Shown: positions 1 to 11,039 of the stretch, piece by piece | How positions within the stretch are numbered: position 1 is the first letter of the stretch | Layout of the letters: each line of letters opens with the position of its first letter | Assembly: GCA_029706075.1 (NCBI GenBank) | Contig: JAINUG010000026.1 | Span: forward strand, 2,711,001-2,775,000 | Reading direction: 5' to 3' | Length of the DNA stretch: 64,000 nt | Origin: Aldrovandia affinis | Lineage: Eukaryota > Chordata > Actinopteri > Notacanthiformes > Halosauridae | Translations under genes and position numbers: made by a program | Notes under the pieces: model-generated | Seen by the model: the letters and a program-made list of their open reading frames with translations, nothing else | What the model was told of the DNA's origin: nothing | The model's database searches: none

Positions 1-126
1 AGAGAGGCTGAGCACACACCTGATCCCTGGCATGCTGGCTAGGCTCATTTACACATGCACCCATGAAACCCTTCCTGAAATGCCACAGTCCTCATTCACA
101 TTCCCTGTGTTCAGAATAAGGTTGGA

Positions 127-197
127 AGTCTTTCACCTGGGCCTATATTCGCTCACCTGTAGTCTTTCACCTGGGCCTGTAGTCCCTCACCTGGGCC
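127..197. repeat. Degenerate minisatellite, left part
   Basis: Irregular tandem copies of a roughly 20-base unit built on TCACCTGGGCC preceded by TAGTCTTT or TAGTCCC. The same array resumes at 449-570, so the two parts were one array before the MITE at 206-434 inserted. No coding signal. Confidence 0.7.
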
Positions 198-205
198 GAG
201 AGGGT

Positions 206-434
206 GTTGTAACCCAGTTTGTGTTGTGTTGTCCTTAATGTGCTGTCACACTAACACCGGAGGTACATCACACACTTTGGTGTTCCGGCACAGTAGACAG
301 CACAATAAAGCCAGAGGTACATCACACTTCATTACTCAGGGGTTTTTAACCCACACTTCACTGTGCCTGCACACTGAAGAGTGTGTTAGTGTGATAGCAC
401 ATTCAGGACAACACGGCATAAACTGGGTTACAAC
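206..434. mobile_element. MITE with long terminal inverted repeats
   Basis: The left end begins GTTGTAACCCAGTTT and the right end is its inverted copy, ending GGGTTACAAC. The inverted match continues imperfectly for about 50 bases on each side, including the CACACTAACAC / GTGTTAGTGTG pair. The centre has no coding capacity. It sits inside a minisatellite. I could not fix a target-site duplication, so the superfamily is unknown. Confidence 0.7.
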
Positions 435-448
435 TGCTACTTTCTGAG

Positions 449-570
449 CCTGTAGTCTTTCACCTGGGTCTATAGTGCCTCACCTGAGCCTGTAGTCTCT
501 CCCCTGGGTCTATAGTCCCTCACCTGACCCTGTAGTCTCTCGCCAAATGTATAGTCCTTCACCAGGGCTC
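449..570. repeat. Degenerate minisatellite, right part
   Basis: Continuation of the array at 127-197: repeated TAGTCTCTC, TATAGTCC and CACCTGGG words at about 20-base spacing. Confidence 0.65.
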
Positions 571-1111
571 CTTACTTCTCATGTCTCCCAGTGACACCCT
601 GAGCAGCTTCTGGGCCCAACGAATAGGGTCTGTGGTTTCGGGAGTCATGGTGACAGTGTGATACTGACACCACTTCGATCAGTTTTTACTCTTGGTAATG
701 GGAACATGGTAGTTAATAATAATCAGAGTGGCCCTGGTGCTATTGGGGCACTAAGCATCTATTATGGGAAGACTCTCTCAGTCATCAATGCAAACCTAAT
801 TATTTTCACTTTTCTGAGGGAACATCCAATCACAATCCCTCTTCTGAATACATATCGAATCACATGTGCCGATGGATCATGTAAGCAACATTAACGCAAT
901 AATATGATTTGCCATTTGCTCAGAAGAGGCCAATTTCTATACACAGGGCATACTTCACAGGGCAGGACAAGCAGTGGAAATGGCCAGTGGTATCTATGTG
1001 ATGTGATCTGTGCAGTGTCAGGATTGTGCTCCTGTTCCACCACATCAACCCAGAAAGAGAGAGAAGAGAGACAGACAGACAGACACCGCACCCCACTACC
1101 ACACTACTCAC

Positions 1112-4100
1112 CATGGGCCTCCGGTTCTCCAGTAGGTTAATTCCCACAAGTGCCAGGAAGGATCCGAAACTCAGCTGGTGAGAAGAGAAGCATGCATTCA
1201 GTCACAGTAGATGGAATAATCAACTGATGTTTTTATGTACAATCAGATTTTATATAGATGTTACAAGATTTGGGAAAAAGTGTCCTATGCATTTATGTTC
1301 AGGTCACTCTTGACTTAGGTTGTAGTTACTTAAGTGCCAGTCACAAAAACAAATGACACCAAATCCCTTTACCAGATACAGTATGTTCTAAACATGTAGG
1401 AATGTTGACAAGTATTAGCAAATAACACTGATGAGAGAAAAAATTGGAATCATTTATATTAAAACGTATATTAGAAGTAGGCAGCAAGAGTTCATATGGC
1501 TTGGAATTCATCACATAGCACTTTCTTAAAAACACAAAGCATTGCATAGAAGTAACAAAATGCAAAAAAATGGCAACATGACAAAGAAGCATGGAGCAAA
1601 CATTTACTTACAATCCAGATTAGAAATAAATCAGATTAAACAGATTTAGACAGAAAAAAATTGTAATTTGTTAAGTAAAAAGTCAACTTATTGAGTCTAA
1701 ATGTAAAGAAATTCAGAGTCTATAACCCCTACACTTAGAATGCCCTTCCGGTGGTCTGTTAAGCCTCATGAGCCCCAAGGACTATTTGTTTTGTTTTTCT
1801 CTGTATCCCACCATTTCCCGAGTTCATCTCGACCGCCTTTTAAGGGGTTAGGGAATAATTTTCCAGTCTCCCACATTGGCTCCAATGGTTTTCTGGTTTT
1901 TTGATTCCCTCTAGAAAATGCCAATTGTGAAGCGCTGTGTGACAACCTGTTTGTAAATGGCGCTATACAAAAATAAAGATTGATTGATTGATTGATTGAT
2001 AACTCCCCTCCCCACACAGAGAGGTCCAGCCTATGGCCAGCATTGATTCTGGTGGTACATAGGAGTGTAATATACAGGAGCTGAGCCATCTAATGTTTTG
2101 CACATCAAATATATCATCTTATAGGCATTGCAAAGGGACCCAGTTTTCCCATGAAATTTCACATCACAGGCAGGAACTTAAATTTAGACACAAGCATACA
2201 TAGACTTAAATTATGAAAAATCATTAGCAAAATTAGCAAAATCATAAATTGTTGTCATGATTGTTGTCATCCTGTTCAGGATCATAGAAATAATAAAAAA
2301 CAATGGTTCAACAACTAAGCCCTGGGGGACATCTTGAGTAAAGGAAGTTGTCTTAACTGGAGCTGAATAAGGTGAATAAACAGTTTTATATAAGTTGAGT
2401 AACAACCAAACCTGAACCATTAGGTGGCATGTTGCCAGTGATTCCCAGGCAGTTGTCTGGGTGATCGAACAGAATTAACCGTGTCAGATTCAGCGTTTCA
2501 GAAGTAACAGAAGGGGTCCTAAAATCTGAAGACCTCAGTAAATGTATGAAGTTTTGATCAATCCAGTCATAGTACTCTGCTTTGGTCAAAACCCCAACTA
2601 AAGCAGCTGAAAGATAAATCTCATTAGATAGATGTCTTACTTGGCAGCCATGTGCTACAATGTTTTTGTTAATAAAGGAATGTTAATTTGGGCTCAAAGT
2701 TATTCAAAATATCAAAATAAAGACCTCTTAAGGACAGGATATTTCTATAGGAGTGCATAGAGTAAAAGAGGACTACATAGTTATGTGACTGACTCTATGT
2801 CACAAAAGAGCTGTACCATATTGTGTTGATGTGTATGTGTCTAACTGTTGACATAAAGATACTGTACAGTGATGTGCTTAAAGGCTGAGGCATCATGTAA
2901 AACAGACAGTGGATAGCTTTACTGTGCAAAAAATCTATTTTTTTAATTTAATGACACAGAATGAATGAAAAATAATAACTGAGTTCTAGATGTTTCATAG
3001 CTCTGTGCACACGTGAGACATGTATCATTAGTTAGCTGTGAAATGTGCTTTGTTGAAGTATAATGGCGGCAGTTGGGAATGGGCAGGGAGAGGGGGGAGG
3101 ACATGAAGAGCTATCTCTCACGCTGATCCCTGGGTAGTATCCGGCGACAGCCACATTCCCAGTCCGTGTGGCGGACACCAGGCCCAACACCAGGATCACT
3201 ACAGAGAGGAACAGCAGAGCAATGGAGAACCAGAGTGCTGTCTTTCGCCTCTTCACAAACTGCTCTGTAGAGAAGCAGAAAGAAACACACTGTCACACAT
3301 ATACAGTCGCATGATCTCACAACTCACACCCATGAAACTGATTTGATGTATGTAACATTAAACACATACACCATCGCACACTGTCACAAATGGTTACATA
3401 CGTCTCTACTTATAAAACACTACATTCCCTCTGTTACATTTTCCCACACCAGCTTCCCTTTCCCATACACCGGAAACTAGTTACTCTGTCAATAGCTTGA
3501 TGCTCATTTCCAAACTCCATGGAGATGGGAGAACCACTCTCAGATACACTAGAGCTAGGACCCCTTCCAGCGTTCACACTGACCTATTGACAAGCCCAAG
3601 GGTTCACACTGACCAACCAAAGGGTTGACTGGAGTCAGTCAGTGTGAACTATGAAGTCAGTCAGTGCGAACCCTTGGGTTGGTCATTGTGAACCCCTGGG
3701 TCAGGCCTTCTGGCAGAATGCTGACATAATACAGGGCTCACATTGACTAATTTCAGGAGTCACTGAACTGGCAGCTGTTCTCAGACTGGCGTCACATTTC
3801 CAGATGCTGATGCTGAACACGCAAAACATTTCTTCTGCATCTCAGCCTGCATTCATAAAGTGGAGTAGCTCTGTGCTATTACAGTATATTCCAGCACTCC
3901 ACTGCCCTGGACGGGACCATAAACTCAGTATAGTAGTCAAACGAGCAAGCAAACACAACACAAGCACATTTAGACAGACCCGGCAGTTGGTACTACGATA
4001 AGCCCCTCTGGGTTAAACAGACTGCGGGGCACAGCTGCAAAGCTGAGCACACGGACCTCGCGCACTATTTCGCATTTTCCTTGAGAGCATGGACGATTAG

Positions 4101-4437
4101 ATTATATAGCCTACAGTAGCCTACTATACCATTTCCATATCTAAATGGTCTAAATTTCTAGGTTGTGCAGCATTAAATTGCATATAATTCGTCAAACTCC
4201 TATTATTGTTATACTGTTATATTGTAGGAACTTATGATTCGATAATGATGTATTTTCACCAGCGACCTTTATCTGCTAGATTAATTAAACCAATTTAGTT
4301 AACACCTAGTTACAAAATGCTATTTGGAAGAAAAAAACGTTTTTTTCTTTTTCGTTCCTCTTGAATGTATTCAAGTACAAAATGTTACCTGCAGGATCCA
4401 GAACGGTAGTGGTTGGTGGGACCGCCGACTGTTGCAT
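1112..4437 (-). CDS. tmem255b: Transmembrane protein 255B, exons 1-3 (3' part beyond the left edge)
   Basis: Exon 1 coding is 4389-4437 (ATG at 4437), exon 2 is 3122-3264 and exon 3 is 1112-1174. Donors are CAG|GTAACA, AGC|GTGAGA and ATG|GTGAGT; acceptors are CTACAG and ACCAG. The three join in phase to give 85 residues. After a short N-terminal tail comes a basic KRRK (21-24), a membrane segment at about 26-47, the family motif GYYPG (58-62), then the start of a second membrane segment and GINLLENRR. This matches the N-terminus of the TMEM255 family, multi-pass membrane proteins of poorly known function. The B paralogue is chosen because grk1 and tfdp1 lie next to it, as in human 13q34. Exon 4 (next membrane segments) was not found in 1-1100 and should lie outside. 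No lesion seen. Confidence 0.85.
1740..2005 (+). repeat. Retroposon 3' end with (GATT)n tail
   Basis: Ends with the fish retroposon signature GAAGCGCTGTGTGACAAC, then GGCGCTATACAAAAATAAA and a (GATT)n tail at 1979-2000. It lies in tmem255b intron 2. A related 3' end is at 42860-43058. The 5' limit is approximate. Confidence 0.6.
2006..3030. other. tmem255b intron 2, old repeat-like sequence
   Basis: No exon recognised. Part (about 2030-2620) resembles old dispersed repeat sequence, including a phrase AGCCCTGGGGGACATC of a kind common in fish repeats. The rest is AT-rich and featureless to me. Confidence 0.35.
3585..3715. repeat. Local inverted and direct repeats in tmem255b intron 1
   Basis: Several copies of a TCAGTCAGTGTGAAC-type word and of CCCTTGGGTTGGTCA occur in both orientations within 130 bases, which would allow a hairpin. 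No function can be assigned. Confidence 0.5.
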
Positions 4438-4800
4438 TTCGTCTCGACGGTGTTTTTGTGAGGAAATAAACAAATATAAACGTAAACGCCAGTAGTCCCC
4501 GCACACCAGCAAAACGGCCGTTACAGGATAATTATTTGAGGTGTAGCTGCCAAAGCGGTAGCAGTTCTTTCTCACACAAAAAACTTGCGTCGATTTCCTC
4601 ACAGCATCTCAGCGCGGGTGCGGAACTTTCTCTAGCTTACACAGTCTGCTGCCCAGGAGAATCCGTCACCTGCTTCGCTGACTCGGCCGTCCAGTATTAA
4701 GTCTTTCTCTGTGGGAAGTTTGTGTGACCCGACACCGCCGATGAGCGACTAAGGAAGAAACGGTTGCCCCAAAAGGACCCAACGCCCCCACTCGTCTTCA
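4438..4800 (-). promoter_or_regulatory. tmem255b: tmem255b 5' UTR and proximal promoter region
   Basis: Directly upstream of the tmem255b ATG, the sequence becomes rich in CpG (TCTCGACGG, CAGCGCGGG, CTCGGCCGTCC, GACACCGCCG) compared with the AT-rich flanks. That fits a CpG-type promoter and leader. No TATA box or exact start site can be fixed. Confidence 0.4.
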
Positions 4801-5006
4801 GTCATTTCAAGGTACTGCGGAGCTGGCGAGTCCACGCTCTTAAGATACGATATAATTCAATTTGATATAGTTCGCCATCTCTTTCTATATAGGAACATAT
4901 TATGAAAATATAGGCTACATGCTAGCTTTAGATGACTAGTTAGCTATAGTTATCGGTTACTGATGGTTTGCAATATTTACCAAAAACTAATGTAAAGCGA
5001 ATAGCA

Positions 5007-5050
5007 CGGCTTGTATGTAGCTATTCGCATTTGCAAACAGAACGAACGAA
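5007..5050 (+). repeat. 44-base direct repeat, copy 1
   Basis: An exact 44-base match to 6066-6109, about 1.06 kb away, beginning CGGCTTGTATGTAGC. The copies flank a hAT fragment and a SINE. Confidence 0.85.
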
Positions 5051-5216
5051 GATCGGGTTGTTTCTGTTTGTTGGTGATGTGATTGCACCTCTGACTAGCT
5101 CTACTGCTATCACAATACCCTCGCGATTGAGGCGGTACCTTTTTATGAGCTCTGTATCATTCAATATCTCATTCAAATAAAAATAAATATAAAAATAAAA
5201 GTCTTCGAAGGAGCCG

Positions 5217-5496
5217 CTAATCCAACTGTGTTTTTCTTTTCTTCATCCTCGCAAATGTCTCAGTGACACTGTCGAAGTCCATCTTTTCACTTACTTCTGT
5301 CTCGATAAAAAGCGATGCCAGATTGGAGAGACGCATCTCATGCATTGAAGAAGGCAGGTATGTCTTAATTAGTTTAAGAGACCGTATCTGCGCTCTGCCT
5401 GCGCACTGCTTATGAGAAGAGTGCGATAAATCCCATATAAAGTTGAAATATTCGGGGAAGTTCGGTGCATGTAATTGGCGATAAGGAAAGACAGAA
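5217..5496 (-). pseudogene. hAT-type transposase C-terminal fragment
   Basis: The minus-strand reading contains LKLIKTYLPSSMHEMRLSNL, followed by a FIETEVSEKMDFD stretch and a basic end. This resembles the C-terminal dimerisation region of hAT transposases and the host proteins derived from them (ZMYM/ZNF862-like). Only the last 60-70 codons are convincing. Upstream the frame runs into the SINE at 5497-5645, so the fragment is truncated. It is not linked to an intact gene and may belong to the same family as the N-terminal hAT fragment at 16985-17705. A relic, not a working gene. Confidence 0.65.
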
Positions 5497-5645
5497 TTTA
5501 ATATACGCCATTTAGCAGACGCTTTTATCCAAAGCGACTTACAGTAGTGAATGCATACATTTTCAGTATATGTGGCCCCAGTGGGGAATGAACCCACAAC
5601 CTAAGCGTTGCCAACGCTGTGCTCTACCAACTGAGCCACAGAGAA
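5497..5645 (-). mobile_element. SINE with tRNA-like head and common fish tail
   Basis: Read on the minus strand, it begins TGGCTCAGTTGGTAGAGCAC (tRNA-like A box), has GGTTGTGGGTTCATTCCCC (B box), and ends with the common fish SINE/LINE tail GTCGCTTTGGATAAAAGCGT followed by CTGCTAAATGG. The pol III-type boxes and tail are seen directly; calling it V-SINE/DANA-like is by family resemblance. Confidence 0.8.
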
Positions 5646-6046
5646 CCACGCAACTTGTTGCACATGTTGCAGCCGCACAAGAAGGTTGTTTTGTTTCCTC
5701 TTTTTCCGCCTTGCAGCGCCCAATTTATTTTGTTTAATGGGGAAATATTGCTTAAATAATATATTGGAAAAACAAAAATGAGATATAAAACTGATTAACA
5801 CACCAGGGTAGTTCATAGTAGTTATCTATCAGGGATCCACATTCTGTGGCTACTATTATTCTTTTATTATTACTCATATAGGCCTATTTGTTAAAAATAC
5901 TCGTCATCTTACGTCATTCTCATTTCGGCGGGAATAGAGGCAGGGAAGGCTCCTCTCGCGCAGGGAAGGGTGTTCGCCAGTCTCATTTCCACAGAAGGAC
6001 GGACGGAGATACAACACACATTAGTAAGTTGATCATTTATAAGTGT

Positions 6047-6168
6047 TTATTGTCCTTTCTTAGGGCGGCTTGTATGTAGCTATTCGCATTTGCAAACAGA
6101 ACGAACGAACCCATTTTGTCAAACTGACACATATTGTCTTCGAAGCTTAGTTATTGTCCTTTCTTAGG
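6047..6168 (+). repeat. Inserted segment with a 20-base flanking duplication and copy 2 of the 44-base repeat
   Basis: The 20-mer TTATTGTCCTTTCTTAGGGC occurs at 6047-6066 and again at 6149-6168. Between them lie about 80 bases that begin with an exact copy (6066-6109) of 5007-5050. The layout looks like a templated insertion with duplicated edges. Confidence 0.7.
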
Positions 6169-6169
6169 G

Positions 6170-6985
6170 CAAATATAGGTCCTCAATCAAAACTATTTGG
6201 TGAGTGTGATTCCAGTTCCAAAAACAATTTATCTCGCTATCTCGTTTCCTTTCCCTGCATGTCAGTGGCGTCATTTATTTTTGTGTGAAATGTAGTGATA
6301 AGCGCTACAGGACCTCATCAGGTTAAGGAACGTTAGCTAGCTAGCTTGTTAGCTTCACAATTGCGGGTGACGTTAAGTCGGGTTTTTCACTAAAATAACA
6401 TAGAACGTGTTCGTATTGACACAACATGACATGGACTTGTTCATGAATATGTTACATTTGAATCAATAGTATTATGGCGTTTATACAGTTTGTTTAACCC
6501 ACCTGAATGAATGAGAATAACGGACAAGGTTTTAATGCTAACGTTAGTCTGTGGCTTGTTTATTCTCCTCTATCTCCCGTTCAACTACATCGCCATCTAT
6601 AGGCTGGGTGGTGGGGTTGTACTAAAAGTGAGGAGGAGCCGGGAGAATTTTGAGTTACCTTTGTGGAGCGGATAAAATGACAAAACGTGGGCTATTTCAG
6701 ATTGATTTAAAATTTAAAATTTGGCTAGAAGCCAAGGTATGGCGAGTGCCATACCTTGCCATACCAAAACGACGCCCATGCTGCATGTTGATATTCGTTA
6801 TCGAATATTAAAACTCTTTTTTGAATTTTATTCACTCTGTTGTATTCACCTTACACTGTAAATATTGTGACTGTGTTAAGGGGTTTTGTTTCATGGTCAT
6901 CTGACATTTGTTTCTGAATCTGTTTTTACTTCCTGCATATATCTACCACCCCCCCTATCAATCCTTTGTTTTGCGCTTCAGTTGT
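6170..6985. other. Intergenic sequence with no gene recognised
   Basis: AT-rich sequence; no convincing exon, RNA gene or classified repeat. A short inverted word (GCCAAGGTATGGC / GCCATACCTTGCC) occurs at about 6730-6760. Confidence 0.4.
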
Positions 6986-7011
6986 GTTCTGGTTGTGGTG
7001 CAATCATAGGA

Positions 7012-7345
7012 ATGAGTATCCGGATCCAGGGCACGGGCCATGGGGCAAATCTGCGAACGGAGCTGAACCGCTGTCGGCTGTCGAATGACCTGCGGGTGGG
7101 CGGGCACTCCTTCCCTGCCCACCGCGTTGTGGGGCCACCACCTTCACCCTGGACTTCATGGCTCCGGCCAATTTTGAAAAGCTGCTCAATTTCATGTACA
7201 CAGCTGAAGTTTTTACTGACATGACCATGCTTTATGAGCTAGCCCAGAGGCTGGGGGTGCAGGAGCTGGTGCGCACTTGCCAGGCCACCTTCCCCAACCT
7301 GCGGGGGTCTGGGTCCAGCCCCGGGGAGCAGGTAGTGGACTTAGA
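7012..7345 (+). pseudogene. zbtb39-like: zbtb39-like BTB domain pseudogene fragment
   Basis: Reading from ATG at 7012 gives MSIRIQ, LRTELNRCRLS and GGHSFPAHR. After a frame change come TFTLDFMAPANFEKLLNFMY, LYELAQRLGVQELVR and ATFPNL. These words line up in order with the BTB/POZ domain of ZBTB39, a zinc-finger transcription factor. Against that family several residues are missing after RLSNDL, about 20 are missing after AHRVV together with a frameshift, and a few after FTDMT. The coding then stops where LINE sequence begins near 7342. A pyrimidine tract plus CAG just before 6982 resembles a splice acceptor, so this may be a degraded duplicate rather than a retrocopy. Not functional. Confidence 0.7.
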
Positions 7346-8145
7346 CCTAGAATAGAATAGCCTTTATTAATCCCAGGGGGGGGAAATTTGGTTTGTCACA
7401 GCAACAATGGTGCAGGAGTGAAAGAACACACAAGACATACAGGACATAACAACATACTGGATAATAAATATATTTAAAAACCAGAGTAAAAAACCTAGCA
7501 GCTATACAGACATACAGGACATCATAGTATATCGAATACCAGATGTTAAATAAAAAATTTAAGAAATAAAAATAAAAAATAAAGAAATACTGGAGGTAGT
7601 GCAAATCCACCAGATAGACAGCACACCAGTGTACTGAAGTACTAAGAAAACAAAAGAAAAACAAGTGTGAGATATGAAAATCAGTAGCAGTCGGGGCAGC
7701 AATGAGATGTACAAAGAATGTACAAAGAATGTAGGGTAGGTACAGCAGTAGAGAGTGACAGTGTTCAATGTTCATTGTTATACTGTTTGATGGCTGCTGG
7801 TAGAAAGGAGCGCTTGAACCGCTCCGTTCTGCATGTAAATTGGATGAGCCTGTGGCTGAAGGTGCTCTCCATCTGTCTCAGCTCATCATAGAGGGGGTGG
7901 GAGGGGTTATTCAGGATGGTCAACAGTTTGTCTCTCATCCTCCTCTCCACTACTGCCTCCAGGCTGTCCAGTTTTTGGCCAACAACAGAGCTAGCCTTCC
8001 TCACCAGCTTGTTAAGTTTGTTGGTCTCCCCAGCCTTGGTGCTGCTACCCCAGCAGGCCACGGCAAAGAACAGTGCGCTGGCTACCACGGACTGGTAGAA
8101 CATCCTCAGCAGCCTGCTGCAACCTCAACCTGGGCTTCACCCCTA
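7342..8145 (-). mobile_element. LINE 3' fragment (reverse transcriptase C-terminal region)
   Basis: On the minus strand, 8103 to 7765 reads SRLLRMFYQSVVASALFFAV, then LNKLVRKASSVVG and FKRSFLPAAIKQYN. This is the conserved region after the RT domain of a common group of fish LINEs. It ends in a stop, followed by an AT-rich 3' UTR ending in TAGAATAG repeats (plus strand TAGAATAGAATAG at about 7347). The RT core and endonuclease are absent (5' truncation). It cuts the zbtb39-like fragment. Confidence 0.75.
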
Positions 8146-8179
8146 CCATCGCAGGGGCCGCGTCCGCGTGAGGCAATCT

Positions 8180-8715
8180 ATATTCATTGAAGATGAAGAC
8201 CTCCCACAATCTGTGGAGTGAAGCTATGGAACAGTATGAATGTGGAGTTAAAACAATGTCCAAGCATAAATCAGTTTAAAAAGAGGTATAAGGATTTGAT
8301 TTTTAAAAGGTACAGGGGTAACGAAGGGCATTCACCAGGTGTTTACATAGATTATTATTATTATAATTATTAATTATTATTATTATTTACTTTTTATATT
8401 TTCCTTTTGGTTGATATATGTTTATTTCTATTATTTGGTATATGTGTAAATATTAAATATGTTTATTTATATTATTTGGTATGTGTAAATATTAAATATG
8501 GAAGTTAATTGATGATTAGCAATTAGCTGAATAGTGGAGAAGGGGTAGGATTAGATACGTTTTTACTTCTTCCTACTCCTTTTTGGACATCTTAGTATTA
8601 TTGTTTATTTGTTTTGTTGTTGCAATTTTGTTTTATATATATATTTTATATATAACATGTTCAAAATAAAAATTTCATTCATTCATTCATTCATTCATTC
8701 ATTCATTCATTCAGG
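8180..8715 (+). mobile_element. LINE 3' end with (CATT)n tail
   Basis: The plus strand reads KLWNSMNVELKQCPSINQFK and KKRYKDLIFKRYRG, a C-terminal motif seen in several LINE groups, then an AT-rich 3' UTR and a CATT tail at about 8675-8712. Only the 3' end is present. Confidence 0.7.
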
Positions 8716-9324
8716 GGACAGCCGAACGATGGACGACATCAATGAGCTGTGTGATGAGGAAGGAATTCCAGGCCAGTTTGTGTGTGTGTCATCATAGTTT
8801 CACAGTTGCGGGTTATACGGTACAGTGGAGTGTTAGTAACAGTCTGGAAGTTATCCTACTTCTATAGGGACATTTTGTTGTGTAGTGTCAGTTGCAGTTT
8901 ATCTCTGGCACTCCACTGCCCCGTATTTGAATCATTACTGAATAATTTCTATAATATGGTTGTTTACCAGACCTGAGATCAAATTTGGCCTTGTTGTATT
9001 TGAAATTTCATTAGTTAATACCATATCTTCGAAATAGCTTAAGTATTCAAATAAATATGCTCAACTAAAGCAAATATTTTTTTGATATAGGCTACAGATC
9101 TTGATCCCACAAAAAATTATTATTTAAAACAAACGTCACGACAACAAATGTTATTTGAAAGTATTTCAATATGAATACGTTGAAATATAAAAATGTATTG
9201 CATCCAAATACTTAATAAAAGTACAACAATACATTGGATTTACTTAAGTTGTCTCAACATGACAGAAACACGGATGTATTGCATACTAAACTTTGCACAA
9301 TGGACCCAAGGAGCTATTGAGCGA
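8716..9324. other. No gene recognised
   Basis: The first 60 bases encode DSRTMDDINELCDEEG in one frame, conceivably a further scrap of the zbtb39-like copy, but this is too short to support. The rest is AT-rich with no recognised feature. Confidence 0.3.
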
Positions 9325-9815
9325 CAATGCGGGTGAATATCCGTGTCTAAGCAAACACGTGTATTGAGAGATGCAGACTTCCCCTGATAAAATTTACTGT
9401 AACTCGCTTAATTCTCAACCAATTTTCCTGACATTTGGCTTATTATAAACGTGGTAAAAACGTCATAACTTGATTTCACAGACCAGCTATTTGTAAAAAC
9501 GTAATTTTAACTGTTATACGTGAGTTTTCAAAATGTCAGAGCTGATTATGTTTTTATTGTTTTTTAGCTGTAGTTGAGGGTGGTTGTTATAAACTTATTA
9601 GGTTGCCAGGTTCTGCAGAAAATTATTGAACAATTGTGAAATTTGGAAATCAAGTAACATCCATGTTAAGCAGAAATGTATCACGTTAAGAAGCCACATT
9701 TCACGGAAATTGGCTTAGAATTAAGCGAGCTACAGTAGATTTTATCAGGGGAAGACCGCATCTGTCAATACACATGCATTTTTTTAGACGCGGATCTTGC
9801 CCGCGCCAATATGGC
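9325..9815. mobile_element. MITE-like element with arms of about 100 bases
   Basis: The left arm (about 9340-9440) contains TCTAAGCAAACACGTGTATT, CTTCCCCTGATAAAATTTAC and TCGCTTAATTCT. The right arm (about 9700-9795) is the inverted counterpart, with AGAATTAAGCGAG, GATTTTATCAGGGGAAG and AATACACATGCAT. The match is imperfect but long. The centre (about 250 bases) is AT-rich and non-coding. Superfamily unassigned. Confidence 0.65.
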
Positions 9816-10278
9816 GGCCGCATAGACTTATCTCAACAGAGTGAATGAGGCATCTACGTTTTTATATCTATGCTAAGCACAATAAATACAGACAGGTGGC
9901 CCAAAGGCTTTTTTAGGGGAACTGGCATGCAAGCCATTTTTATTAAATGCATATCCTCAATAGGGACATTTTTATATCGCCCAAGCCTAATATACAGCAA
10001 AATAAATCCTACAAATTGGTCTGAAGCATCTGCTTGGGACATGTACTATACATATTGCTTGTAAAATTATGCCCTGATGTGAAGGTGGCACTGTGGTAGT
10101 ATATCCCCTACAGTCGAGACAGTAACACGGTGCAGTGAATGGAAATACATCTCATCATGCATTATTATAATAAATTGTGATAGCGGGTTGTGTACATGTA
10201 TGGTCGTTTAAATGTTGGTCATACCAGCAACTCAGGTGTTTGAACATTTTATTCTGCATATAAAGAATGAGATGATAT
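9816..10278. other. No gene recognised
   Basis: AT-rich intergenic DNA up to the Gypsy LTR at 10279; nothing identified. Confidence 0.3.
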
Positions 10279-10452
10279 TGTAGCGAGCATGCGCGGTGGG
10301 GTGTAACAAGAAGACGACTTGGTGGCAAGCAGTAAGGAAAATGTGTCTACGTGCGTCATACACAGCAACTTTATTTAAAACAGACAACATGAGCGATACT
10401 GTGTCCCATACACCGCACGACCCCAAATATCGCCTTTGGTTCTATCTTTTCA
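10279..10452 (-). repeat. Gypsy 3' LTR
   Basis: 174 bases, TG...CA, paired with 15975-16160. It differs from the other copy by scattered substitutions and a 12-base net deletion near 10365, indicating some age. It abuts a truncated integrase reading frame. Confidence 0.85.
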
Positions 10453-10455
10453 TCA

Positions 10456-11031
10456 AGGCCACCAAGACGTAGCGGTTGCCGGAGTTGGTGACGGGAAATG
10501 GGCCGAGGATGTCCACGCCGATGCGCTCCATCGGAGCCCCCACCAGGTACTGCTGCAACGGGGTGTGCGAACGCTGGGTGGGCCCTTTTTGGGCTGTGCA
10601 GGAGTCACAGCAGTGGACATGCATGTCAACATCACGCCGACAGCCCGGCCAGTAGAACCGCCCCCTGAGGTGGGGCGAAGGGTCTTGCTGTTGCCAAAGT
10701 GCCCTGCCCCTGTCGCTCCATGCACCAGCTGCAGGACCTATTGACGGAGGGCACGGGGCACCAGCAGCTGAACCAAGTCGACCCCCCGGCCAGGGGCCTG
10801 CCACCACCGATACATCACGTTGCCCCGCAACTCGAGGCTACTCCACTGGGAGTGGTAGGCCTTCGTTTCGCTATCGAGTGCTGCAACGTCCGCCCATTCT
10901 GGCCGTCTTCCTGCCGCCAGCCAACTCCGCACCCGAGCGAGGGTTGCGTCCTTTTCCTGCTGCTCCTGGACTTGTAGTTGTGTTAGCGGTAGCCAGCCGG
11001 CTTCCTCGTCGACCGCCTGAAGTGTAGCCAC
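10456..11031 (-). pseudogene. Gypsy integrase N-terminal part
   Basis: The minus frame shows the region upstream of integrase, then the zinc-finger end HCCDSCTAQKG and the start of the catalytic core with MERIGVDILGPFPVT, whose Asp is in place. The frame ends with RYVLVALM directly beside the 3' LTR. The remaining core, including the later Asp and Glu, is therefore deleted. A frame change separates 11031-10738 from 10807-10442. Confidence 0.8.
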
Positions 11032-11039
11032 TGTTGGGG

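Noticed and set aside
580-660. Possible extra tmem255b exon (minus strand, TPETTDPIRWAQKLL)
   Set aside because: It does not resemble the expected membrane segment after exon 3, and no matching splice phase is clear.
7347-7775. 142-codon minus-strand ORF rich in Tyr, Phe and Leu
   Set aside because: AT-rich LINE 3' UTR read as protein; no family resemblance.
8705-8760. DSRTMDDINELCDEEG as an exon
   Set aside because: Too short, with no splice signals or certain relative.
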